NCBI RefSeq assembly: GCF_932526225.1
Contig: NC_064042.1
Span: 6,627,540 to 6,691,539, forward strand
Direction of reading: 5' to 3'
From: Nematostella vectensis
Taxonomy: Eukaryota > Cnidaria > Anthozoa > Actiniaria > Edwardsiidae
Length of the DNA: 64,000 nucleotides
Shown here in pieces: positions 45,801 to 57,400 of this stretch. Numbering within the stretch: the first letter of the stretch is position 1; every line of letters starts with the position of its first letter. Made by a program: the position numbers and the translations under genes. A model generated the notes under the pieces. That model was not told where the DNA came from and did not search any database. It saw nothing but the letters and a program-made list of their open reading frames with translations.

Positions 45801-48800
45801 TGTTAAATAGTTCTAGCTACTCTGACCATGCTTCTTTCAAGCGCGCTTTATTAAATTACTACTTAAATGCTCTTTCGATAACTTACGATCCAGAGGATCC
45901 GCGCTCATGGAAATCTGTCTGCCTCACCTGCAATCGGGCCAGGGTGCTAACGCACCAAATTTCATGTTGTTTCTAATTTAGTTTTTGTGACCTTGTAACT
46001 TTTACACATTTTAAACTCGGGTCCGCCGTAATTGGCCTAGCTGTGGCGGATACCCTGCCCTTTCGTTATTGTATGTATTTATGTTCTGTTTCTCATGTAT
46101 AACGTATTATGTAAGTGTATTTTTTTTTTTTTTCTCCGTGGGCAAAGTCAATAAAAATTAAATTGAAAAAATAAATTGTAGAGCATTTTATCATTTTCAT
46201 ATCATTTCTGCGTTTTCGTGGGACAGGTTGTATCAAAATGAAAACGCTTCACATGGACGCGGGACTTTTTGAAAACGGAACAAAAAGGTTGCATTTTTAA
46301 ACGAAAACGGATAAGTGGGGAAAGGGTCTTACTTCCAGGTCTTTCTCCTCAGCCTCATCATTGTTGTTTTCTGTGTTTGTTTTAATGTTCTGTTGAGAAC
46401 TGTAGATAGAATCCAACACCCCAGTCTTGACAGCACTGAAGATAACTTGGCTAGAACGAATTCCATTGAATAATTTAAGTAACAAAGACAACGCAAAAAA
46501 GCTACAATATTCCAAGAGTACATAAAAATACATACAGTTCTGATTCATAAGTGTCATGCCATGGTACGATGCAGTATATACAGTATACTCACTTTTTGGT
46601 AAAAGCAGCAAGATTTAAAAATGGCTCTAGAAGCTTTAGTGTCATTTTTTCTGGGACCTGCATAAAAAGATCAAAATATTATTCTGTTTCATTTTTTTTT
46701 TTTTTTTTATAGACAAAATTTGAACCACCCAAATAAACTTAAGTACCTGGCATTCAGAAGTATTCTTCAGTTCATCTAAGTAGATACTGGCCAAATGCAG
46801 CCTCATACCAACTGGGACCTGATATAGTATATCAAACATGAAGTGATCTGTTTGGGTATCATTTTATGTACATTAGAAATGTATCAAAGTCCATGCAATC
46901 TAAGCAGGGCTTCTGGAATTACGCGGAAAAAAACTCAAAATTACGCGGGATTCTTGGCTAAATTACGCGCTAAATTACGCGGAAAATCAATCATTACGCG
47001 CCAAATTACGTGTGATTTTGCAATACATTTTTCTTTTAAAATCAAAATTTTGCGGGATTCTTTACTGAATTACGCGCTAAATTACACGGAATATCAACTG
47101 TTACGCCCAAACAACATCTCGTACTGAAGGAAAGCACGAAATAACTTGAAAAGGTTAATTTTTTGCGTGAAAATATCTTAGGCGAGTTTTCATTGGCTCC
47201 TAGCCACCAGTCAATTAAAAAAAGTATTTTATTATTAGTCCTAGGCCTTCGTGGTTTAGCAAAGAACGCCTAGTCATTTTATTTGTTTTCGGAAATTCAG
47301 TTCGAAATGTTGCACTCTTACGAAGAATATCTCTCTTTTTTCCCGAGAAATAGAGGTAACAACCCTAAAAGAACACATCAGCTGTGCAATTAAATGCTTT
47401 GTCTTTCAAAATTTAGCCAAATTACGCGGGATTTGGGGATTACGCGGAAATTTGTGGATTACGCGGATTACGCGGAAAAAGCCAAATTACGCGCTTCTGC
47501 ACAAGCACGTAATTCCAGAAGCCCTGTCTAAGCTGTTGTTTCAAATATTTTCATTTATCAAAAATGCATACCTAATTATAACGTTTCGAATTTCATTTCT
47601 TTAATTTTGTGTGAATTTCCTATTTGCTATCTTAGAGTTATTTCTACTTGGGTATGATGAAAAAACATGTCTACCTTCTCTGCAGTTGGGTGAAGAGGAC
47701 CTTCTTTTAGATTCGCACAGACTCTATCACAAAGACTGCAAATAGATGAACAACCAAAAGAATGCAACTCAGTCATACAGTATATATTGTTTGCATTTTA
47801 CAGACTGTAAACATGTCTAGGTGCCATGTACTGTCCTCAATCTTTCTCACTAATACTGTACACAAACAAGTCACTAATTCAAAGAGTAAAATGAATCAGA
47901 GGATAGGTGCATATGTACAATGTAAAACAGCAAGGACTGGTTAGTTCAATTAGTTTGTAATGTTGAAAATCCAACTATTTTGAAATGGCTAATTTTTTAT
48001 CAACTTTAAGTACATGTATATACTGTATGCACTATATAAGCTCAAAACACAATTTCAAGACTAAAAACCAATTGGCTTATATATCACCTTGGCTCCCATT
48101 TGTTTTTTATCATCATAACAAACATCTGCTTGACCATCATCCTCACAAGCTGGAAATAACATCAAAATTAGCGCAGCCAAATGACACCTCAATAATTGAT
48201 GTAAAGTCAGTCATACCTAATATAGTTTTAAAGAAAATATCATGAGATACTGACCATGTAAAATTTGTCCATTCTCAAACGATCAATACCATGCCACTCT
48301 CTGTGCATTGTCTTGAAAAATGTGACAAGAAACAGCAACGCTGTGACAAAGGGGAAGGAAGAAAATAATCAGAACAATTGTAACATAAATAGGGCAGAAC
48401 TGTTATGGTGATAGGCATCTGTGATGTACAATCTTGTACCTGAATCTTTGTTCCTAAAACTGTGAATCAAACTTGAGATGCTTTCAGCCAGTTCTTCCTG
48501 TTAGAGAAAAAAATTAATAAATTTGAGAAGCTAATCACCCTGGAATGATGAATCACGAGAGCACAGATATGTATACAACATGGTAGAGTTGAAGGCATAC
48601 AGTAGAAGGTGCCTTGGGCAGCCACCATAAGACTCGTGTCTGACCATGGAACACAGTTTAGACAACAATCTTTAGTTTTTGTCGAGAGAAGAAAACTGGA
48701 GATCCCAGAGGAGAAAGAGAGCAAAGGCAAGAATAAACAAACTGAACTTATGTTGGAACAGGGAATCAAGCCCAGAAGCTGGTGGGGAGAGGCACAGGCA

Positions 48801-51200
48801 ATACCCAAAATAAATAAACTGAACTTATGTTGGGACAGGGAATCGAGCCCAGAACCTGGTGGGGAGAGGCACAGGCAATACAGAGTGATGGTCTGCCAAC
48901 TGCACCATCAATGCATCCCACATCATGATGTTTATGCTTCCATAGCTTCCCTTAGCATGTTAAGGATAGTGGAAAGGGTTGTCAACCAGTTCTTGTCGAA
49001 TGCGTTTTGACAGGCAAATATTTAACGAAATATTGGGAAAAATATATTGGTTTAAAGCTGAAAGAACGTAGAATATGACCATGTACATGTATCTACATTT
49101 AGAAATTTTTTTATGGATACAGTTTACGTTGGGAGACGAAAATGGCCCAAAAATTTTTTTCTTGCAGAAATACATTTTTTTATTATTATGTAACAATTTC
49201 CAATTAAAAATATTGAAAAATATTTAAGTTTATAGGTCTAAAAAAAACCCTTTGAGAACAAGAACAAGAATCTTCACCTTTGGTGTCAAAATCTTTTAAT
49301 CCTTTTAGCGCGCCCCGCTTCATACGGGGCTTCAGAAAAATTGCAATCTTACCTAGCGACGTGCGTCTACATGTTGGATATTTTTCATCGGCGCTTGGGC
49401 TCACATCTTAACACTGCTCTCTTCATTATTTGACTTATTTTATCAGCAAAAACCTTCATAAACCATGCCTTGTAAACAAACAAGCGGTTTGAGATCTAAA
49501 GCCGGAAAGAGTGGAAGGAAAAAGAAAGCAATGGACAAATTCCCAAGCCCCAAAAGGCGAGAGCTTCTTGCACACAAGTTCTCAGCAAAATTTTCACTGT
49601 CTACACAAGAAAAAATGCAACATTTATTGGAAAAATTTGTTTGAATGTGTTTCTAAAGCCGATTCGATCCTGCTCAAAATGAGAATGCATGGTAAATAAC
49701 CTACCCAATTGCTAACATAGCTGTCAGAAAATCTTGCTTCAGAGCAAGCAGAGTCTGGGATTGCCTGCTCTGATGCCCACACAAGTTTTCCTTTTTGCTT
49801 TGCCCATGTTCTTTCCGTAAAAGTTTGGGATCTACTGACGTGACCGTGTGAGGTCTGTCCTGTTTTTTTTATACTGGCTCAACCGCAGAGTATATCAATC
49901 AGCACATAACACACACCAAAATCGTGTCTGCTAATTTTGTGTGTTTGTACCAGTTTTGTTTGATAATGTATTTAGTTTAGATGATTGGGAAGAATTGTGA
50001 AAAATTAATTTGTGGAAATCTAGATTCTCTTCTATTTTGTCCTTCTAACTCTTCTATTTTGTCCTTCTAACAGATGCTTTTTTATTGCCCTGCAAACAGA
50101 GACCCTGCTAATAGAAGCATTTCTCTTTGTGTTTCTCGTACTTAAAAGTCGCTGTTTTGCCTGGTCGCTCTTTCAGCACAAATTCAAACAAACAACGCGA
50201 ATACCAAAAGACGCAAATCAGCAAGTACTAAAACAAAGAGAAGTAAAAGCTTTGCTAGCATTTTATTTGTTTTGTTTGCAAACTAACAGCTTGAATTGGA
50301 CTGAACCGTAGAAGACTGATTGACGTCAGTGACGAAGGGCATGTACACGCTCAACCCACGTGGAAGACTTTTCTGAAGAAACTAGCTTATATAAAGGGTC
50401 ACAGGTGGATGACATAACCCTTTTATAGTACTAGGCTTTAACCGGAAGTTGAACACCAGAAGTATATATATGATCTAAGGTTTGCTGTGTTGCTAAAGCA
50501 CAGAAAGACCAAAAAAAAATTACGGCTGATCGATCGGACCATTCAACCATCCTACAAAGTTAACCGGAAGTTTACACATGAGGGATCCGACGATGCACCC
50601 CCACCAACACACCGCAATAACTCGGGAATATGCATTCCCGAGTTAATAAAAAGGGTAAAAAAATCTTAAAAACCTTTCCACTATCCTTAAATGAGGAGTG
50701 TTGTAGGAAAAGGTGTGAATATGGATTATCAAATACCTGTACTAGCGGCTTGTCTGACATCCAGAAGCAATAAAAGAGACCTTTCCATATTTTTAATAGG
50801 TCTCGCTCTTTGAAACCTTTGGAAAGCAGATGGAACAACAGAGGGTAGTGAACAATAGTATAAACACTAAGATATTGCATGTGACAATAAATAGTTAGCT
50901 AGGCAACAGATCCGTCGATGTATGTGGCATGACTTTAATCATTTTTAGCTTTCACAACAGATATAAGCTGTATTTTGCATAGATTTCCCTAAGAAATTTC
51001 GCAGCTTTCCAAAATGATCACACCATGATTGGGACGGATATCGCAAATATAGCCAAAAGAATTCAATAATTCTCACCAACACCATCCTGTTTGCGACTTG
51101 CTATCCAAGCCTGTAGCCGTCTAACCGTTCTGTCGCGTATTCTCTTGTCGTTATGCGCCAACTTCTTCGCAAAATGCTCTTCTGCTCCGCCGACCGCCAT
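42843..51200 (-). CDS. RRP1: RRP1/NOP52 family ribosomal RNA processing protein (12 exons, 554 aa)
   Basis: Exons, 5' to 3' on the minus strand: 51200-51077, 50816-50737, 48497-48440, 48340-48255, 48149-48088, 47735-47675, 46818-46747, 46657-46593, 46435-46333, 44292-44195, 44052-44033, 43678-42843. All junctions are GT-AG and phase-consistent. The N-terminal ~200 aa is the NOP52 domain ([62 protein letters not shown]). A conserved tail motif follows ([23 protein letters not shown], residues ~241-265). The C-terminal ~270 aa is lysine-rich and low complexity with basic NLS-like runs ([10 protein letters not shown]). The family acts in the nucleolus in pre-rRNA processing and 60S subunit biogenesis. 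Human has two paralogues, RRP1 and RRP1B; this single copy should be orthologous to both. Exon 11 is only 20 nt. Confidence 0.92.
45518..46328. mobile_element. 811-bp TIR element at the RRP1 exon 9 splice donor
   Basis: The left end (gatcctgtccccatctg) and complement of the right end (gaccctttcccc) pair, and both continue into gttttcgtttaaaaa.gcaacc. It is flanked by tta (45515-45517, 46329-46331), which fits a Harbinger-type 3-bp target duplication. Inside are words of aaaacg and, from about 45740 to 46170, a LINE tail on the plus strand ([11 protein letters not shown]...SFKRALL...) with an A-rich end, a nested 3' fragment. The right end abuts exon 9. Confidence 0.75.
46905..47526. mobile_element. 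622-bp attacgcg-rich element in RRP1 intron 6
   Basis: TIRs cagggcttctggaattacg at both ends, flanked by tctaag (46899-46904, 47527-47532). Subterminal regions hold about 14 copies of attacgcg or one-base variants, concentrated in the outer ~200 bp on the left and ~100 bp on the right. No transposase ORF. The CAGGG terminus suggests hAT-like; the 6-bp duplication is shorter than the hAT norm of 8. Confidence 0.8.
48670..48913 (-). repeat. tRNA-derived SINE-like sequence with tandem duplication
   Basis: Read on the minus strand, tggtgcagttgg (48907-48896) fits a pol III A box and gggctcgattccc (48850-48838) fits a B box, ~50 bp apart. The B-box side is repeated once (48830 to about 48755, degenerate gcttgattccc), as an ~80-bp tandem duplication. 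Lies in intron 2 of RRP1. It does not fold as an intact tRNA by eye. Confidence 0.5.
49000..50736. other. RRP1 intron 2, no recognised element
   Basis: AT-rich. A hairpin with 11-bp arms (aactcgggaat) lies at about 50620-50645. A small basic ORF near 49467-49645 has no family resemblance. Nothing else identified. Confidence 0.4.
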
Positions 51201-51493
51201 GTTGGTTTCAAACGCACGTGGGTGCAAAGGATGCTGGTAATTTTACTGGTAGGTAAATATTCGGAATGTCTAGTCAATCTTTATTCATTTAGTTAATCAA
51301 TGAGATTTCGTTTTATTTATTAAAGTTATAGCCTTGGAAAATTAATTAGCATTATGCCAGTTAAGAGTATTAAATTCATAGACATACATGTGTAAAATTA
51401 AAGTTACACGGGACTCCTGTGTGTTTGGATGTTGCCCTTCGGCATGTGAATACATGGAAGCGAGGCTTCGATGTGTGATTCTTCATTTCGAAA
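51201..51493. promoter_or_regulatory. bidirectional RRP1/Maelstrom promoter region
   Basis: 293 bp between two divergent start codons. A CACGTG E-box sits at 51215-51220, 15 bp from the RRP1 ATG; such boxes are typical of Myc-regulated ribosome-biogenesis genes, though function here is inference. No TATA box seen on either strand. Both 5'UTRs must fit in this space unless non-coding first exons overlap the partner gene. Confidence 0.6.
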
Positions 51494-54400
51494 ATGCCGA
51501 GCAAAAAAAACAAGAATCAGCCTAGAAATGCCTTCTATTTTTACATGGTTTCTCTACGTCCACAGTTGGAGAGACAAGGAGTTGTTCTCGAGAATGGCAT
51601 GCAGACTTTGTCGGAGTTAGCAGGCCCTCGATGGAAGGTAGCTCACTGTACTTGCGTTTTTTCGTAAATATTAATGCGGCTTAATGGCGGCCATCTTGTT
51701 TCGTTTTCTATCAGTGCGACGAGCAAATCTACGGAGCTCGTGTAACTTTCAGCGTTTGATGAGTTTCAATTATTATTATAGCTAAATATTCTTGATGTTC
51801 TTGCAGCTAAGCGTTTCAGTGGTTTTTACCCATGCTTATATGCGGGCTTGTTGCTTTAGTCGCAAAGCCGGTTGACGACAACCTTTTGTCAATCGACTAG
51901 TATATATTCTACAAGACTCACCATCTGGTTGACTCCGACACTTCATATCATTACAAATTTTATTTTGGTGTGAATGATCCTTTGATTTACCCTCCTGTCC
52001 TGCCGGAGATCTTCATTCTTTAATAAATAATTGTTTGTCTCCTGCCTGTTGCAGGAATTACCAGAACATGAAAAAGAGATCTACCAGGAAATGGCCAGAC
52101 AGGCCAAGAACAACCGCAAACATGGTGCTCTTCGCAATGATCGTATGGACTGCACAGGGGAGCTCATATCGGTAACACAGTAAAACCTTAATGAATAGAT
52201 ATGCCAATGGACAGAAAATTGCATCATTATTTAAAAAAAAAAGTTAAATCAAGATGAGTTTCCATATATTTTAAAGTTGGCTGGACAAGTAATCACTATT
52301 GTTGTATAGAGATGACTGTTATGTAGTTATAGCTATCAGTAGTAGCTTCCTATAAAACTCTTCCAGACACAGTTAAGGTACTGCCGGAGGCTATTTCTCG
52401 GAAATTGTTTACCGAGTTTGAGCTGTGATTTTTTCTACAGACAAAGCTGAATTCCTTTGAAATTTCAGGAAAAGTTTAAGAAGTTATTCAGGTGTATAGG
52501 AAAAATATTTTCGAGTCAATCCGTGGGAAAATGCAAAATCTGATACCCGCAATCTGCGGCCACATTAACTTGTCAAATTTCAACTTCATGCCTGATTTCT
52601 CAGCGACTATGCAAGCTTTCAATACAAAAAATGTCAAGCACCTTCCTTAGTTATTTTAAAAAAAAATCTTGCCGGAGTGCGACACGAAATATCCATTTTA
52701 GTTTTTTGGGGAGCTAGGAAGCTCAGAGGACAAGATTTCTGAGCGTAGGTCGCTTTTCAGTTCGTGGTGTTTTGGCTGGATTAGGATTTGGCTTTGAAGC
52801 ACGCAAACTGAGAAGCGACCTACTTTTGGAAGTCTTGTCCTCTGGGCTTCCTAGCTGGAAGATGCGGGTTTCGATCGTTTATTGGGTTTATTTAGGAAAG
52901 TGGTGAAGTTGAAAGGTCTGTGAAATACTTCAAATAAACCTGTAAAAGTAAAAATCCTTCTTTGGTTTGAGTGCTATACTTGTAGAAGCTAGAGTGAAAC
53001 TTGAGCGGCGAGGCGAATGACAAAAATTTGCATATGAACTTGAAGTTATTTTGATGTTTGCTGGACATAAGAAGTGTGAACTAGGTGTTACTACCACTTC
53101 CTGTTGTGCTTTGCTCAATGTTTTGAAGCTCACATTTCAGGAATTCGCGAGAAAAAACGGATTTTAAATTTTAAAAGGTGGAATTTCTTGAAAATCGGCG
53201 ACAACAAATATTTTAGTACGATCTTTAGTATGGATATACTTTTAGGCGATTTCCAGCCTAAACGATAACCTCCGGTATTACCTTAACTTTTCCTCTAGAC
53301 ACATTGGGAAAAAAGGCTTTTGTTTATATTTTTGACTAGAACAAATACATTGTTTATAAGGGCAATAAAAAGAGTCTTGAACAGAAAAGCTAAGGGCTAT
53401 TGTTAAGTGGTCTTTTTTGACAAATCTCTTCTCTCCTTTTTAGAGAAGAGTTGACACGATAAGTTTAAATGAAAACAAAAGACGGAAAGAGAGAGAGGAG
53501 GTGCGGCACATTTGGCCCCCTGGAAAATGTGAGTTGCAAGTTAACTTAGAGATCTAGTAGTGGCTTTTGTTGTAAGCTCCATTGCTTCCTTTTTTATATG
53601 TATTTATTAAGCAGCTAACTTCTATTCTGTGGCCCCTTGGCAAGGTCCAAAGGGAGGTCCATTAATAGAGGTCTTGTTTTTCTGTATAGAAATTGTACCT
53701 ACATTCCCTGTTTTCTTGCCTAGTGTTTTTAATAGCCACTCTCATATAATGCAGTGGTGGCAGATGAGAGATTCTACATGATTGGCTTTATGTCACTCCT
53801 TCCTGAACACGACGATGAGCTACCTGTGGAAGTGGGTGTGGCAGAATTCACTTTGAATGGAGGGATAACGCGTACCCTACACAGGTTTATCAGACCAGGT
53901 AATACATGCCAACTTTCTTTGTGTAAATGACAGAATCCTTTTTATAGTATTATACTATTATATTCTGTATCCTGTATATTCTGAGTGAAACATTTTTCAG
54001 TCCCCCCTTCTTTTTAACTCACACCTGTGATGTTACAAACATGATTCCAACCTATGGATATAGCATTAGTTTTTACTATACTTTTAACCCAACCCATGTT
54101 CATGTTTTTTTTTGTGACCCTCAGGTGAAATTCCTCTTGGGTTCCGCTATGAAGCAATGAGCAACAGTAAGTCACAACAACAATTATGTACAACTCAATC
54201 ACCTAGTGCAAGAAATCCATAATGCAACAACAATAACAACTCAATCACCTACGTACAGTAGTGCAAGAAATCCATGTCGCAACAACAATTATGTACAACT
54301 CAATTGCCAAGTACAAGAAATCCATGACACAACAACAATTATAACTCAATCACCTATTGCAAGAAATCCATGACACAACAACAGTTATAACTCAATCACC

Positions 54401-57400
54401 TACGTAGTGCAAGAAATCCATGACACAACAACAATTATGTACAATTCAATCACCTAGTGCAAGAAATCCCTGACTACTGTAGCAACAATTACAACTCATT
54501 CACCTAGCGAGAAATCCATGACGCAGCAACAGTTATGTACAACTCAATCACCTAATGTAGCACAGAAATTCATGCCGCAACAACAATTGCAACTCAATCA
54601 CCTAGTGCAAGAAATCCACGACACAACAGCAATTACAACTCAGTCACCTATAATGCCAGAAATCTAAGAGACTACTTATATTTAACAAATGCCCTTAAAT
54701 TTGTAGCTTTTGCAAAAATTAAGTTGCTTCTGTAGTTATAGTTATATATTAATAATGCCCAAAACATCATCAAACTACACTCTGTTTTAACACAAAGCAA
54801 TACAACTTAACACTACTACCTGCACTGCTGCCAGCCCTTGCCCTTGACTGACTAGTATTGTGGTTAACACCAGGTGAAAAGTCTCATAAGATTCCTGTTA
54901 ATGGTCTTGCAAAGAAGGAGGACAACTACCGAAGGATCTTATTGGACATTCTCAAGTTTGTCAACCCTGAGGGGGCGCCCGTTTTCCCTCCAGTCTACAG
55001 TCGGGTAAGTGATTTTGTAAACATATAGTCATCTCCAACTGTTTTCCCTCCAGTCTACAGTCGGGTAAGTGATTTAATAAACATATAGTCAACTCCAACT
55101 GTTTTCCCTCCAGTCTACAGTCGGGTAAGTGATTTAGTAAACATATAGTCATCTCCAACTGTTTTCCCTCCAGTCTACAGTCGGGTGAGTGATTTAGTAA
55201 ACATATAGTCATCTCCAACTGTTTTCCCTCCAGTCTACAGTCGGGTAAGTGATTTAGTAAACATATAGTCATCTCCAAATGTTTTCCCTCCAGTCTACAG
55301 TCGGGTAAGTGATTTAGTAAACATATAGTCAACTCCAACTGTTTTCCCTCCAGTCTACAGTCGGGTAAGTGATTTAGTAAACATATAGTCATCTCCAACT
55401 GTTTTCCCTCCAGTCTACAGTCGGGTAAGTGATTTAGTAAACATATAGTCAACTCCAACTGTTTTCCCTCCAGTCTACAGTCGGGTAAGTGATTTAGTAA
55501 ACATATAGTCAACTCCAACTGTTTTCCCTCCAGTCTACAGTCGGGTAAGTGATTTAGTAAACATATAGTCAACTCCAACTGTTGAGGATTGGGAAAAAAA
55601 TATATAGTAGGTACAGTATTTGTAATAAGAAGCAGCTCTCAGTTTTGGATTCATTTTTTGTTACAGGGATTTGTTTCCTGGCATAACTTTTATTTGTTTA
55701 TTATAGTTGGTAACCTGTCTTTAAAGCCAGAGCATAATCTGCATAATGTAATGACATAATAAAATATGTATTATAGGCTTCTGAAACAAAGCAAACAGAT
55801 TCTTGCTTGGATTGGCTTGCAAGGCATGCTGGTAAGTGATCAGTAATATCGTTATCAACATAAATATATTGTATCACCAATAACACAGTGTACATCCAGT
55901 GTACTACAAACTAAGATTTGTCAGCTTTATACAGTACCACATTTCCTTTGTCTTCAATTTGGTTTAATTGACTGCTGCTAGCTTTTAAGCTATGTATGTG
56001 TATCAATATTTATTTCATTATATTAATTCTGTAAAATTAGTAATGTCCTGTCACTTGTTATGTGTTGGGGTTTGTCCTGATGGGAACTTGTGTCCTTTAG
56101 CAACCCCCTTGTCACTTGGGGATGGAAGGCTCTAAATGAATGAATGAATGAATGAATTTAAGTTTTAAGACTTCAAAGTGTCAAAGTGTTTCTCTGCTAC
56201 TGACCTATGGACGTTTAGCTTGTAATGGACATTGTGTGCTTTTCTACTGTCTTCTTTGGTTAACCTCCCCAAACATATAAAGCAAAATAAAATACAGAAA
56301 AACAATTAAATTCCCTCTATTATTACCCACAGAAATGCCCAACAAGCTGCGCAAGGTGTATGAACTTGAAGGACTCATCTGCGACTTGTTTTCACATGTT
56401 GACCAGAGGAGCGAGTACTCTGGCATCTCTAAGGCACAAGCATCCGACCTGCTCTCTTCCACAGTGTTTGATTTTGAGCCTGGAGCAAGGTGTGACTGGC
56501 ATGAGCAGCAGGAGGTCAAGTTCTGTGCCTTGGGAACAGCCAAGAGATATTGGTGATTACGTTTTTGTCTTTCTATCTTCCATGACACATTGTAGGTTGC
56601 CTGTGTTAAAAGGCTACATAGGTCATATTCCCGAGCTTTTTGCTTCAATCTTCAATCACGTCCCTGCTTCAATATACTATAAAGCAATTCAGAAGAAAAA
56701 GCATGAAGTATCAAGATAGTACTGTAAGGCAAGAAATGAGGTCTAGAACGCTGAGCTCACACACAAATGCACGTCATTCCATGCATGATGCTGTGAATTT
56801 CTGTTTCGTGCATGATATATTCCTACTAGCCAATTAGCCTAACTTTACACTCAACTGAGCATCTACATAGTTACTTTACAGTTACAATAATACAAGTCAT
56901 GCTCTCATTGCTCACATTCCCATATAGGCCTTATTTAATCCAATGTTGGGATTTGCAGTCTTACAATCCTCCGCCCTACTAACAGCTGGATGGATGTTTA
57001 GGGTCGCTTGTCCTGGATTTAACGATCATACTTCATGAAACTTTTGTAAATCGACACACTTAATGACACATGAAAACAATAATATACAGTAGCATATGTA
57101 CTGTATGTTCACTTGTTTGATAAGAGGTGTCTGATGAGTTCCTGAAGAATTAAACTTTTTCCCATCAAATGTTGCGCTCATGCAATGTCCGAAATGCACA
57201 TTTCGCGCTAATTTTTTTGTTGATCTAAAAAGAGAGTTCTATTTGCAGAGGTTTCAAGAGCTTGAGAAAATGTAAAATGGAAGAAAAGTGATATTCTAGA
57301 GCCCAGACGGCAATTTTAAGGTCATCAGGCTGTTCATTTAGAGAAATATCGCGTAAATAGCTAAAATTATCGAAAGGTCGGAGCGCTGCACCAAGAATTG

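Noticed and set aside
49467-49645. Small basic ORF (starts [12 protein letters not shown]) in RRP1 intron 2
   Set aside because: Short, no family resemblance, no promoter or splice support. Kept only as a note.
54961-55578. 205-codon minus-strand ORF with a 20-residue repeat
   Set aside because: It is the reverse reading of the 60-bp minisatellite over MAEL exon 6. The period, divisible by three, keeps it open.
54981-55580. CRISPR-like array
   Set aside because: Units are contiguous 60-bp tandem copies without unique spacers, in a eukaryotic intron.
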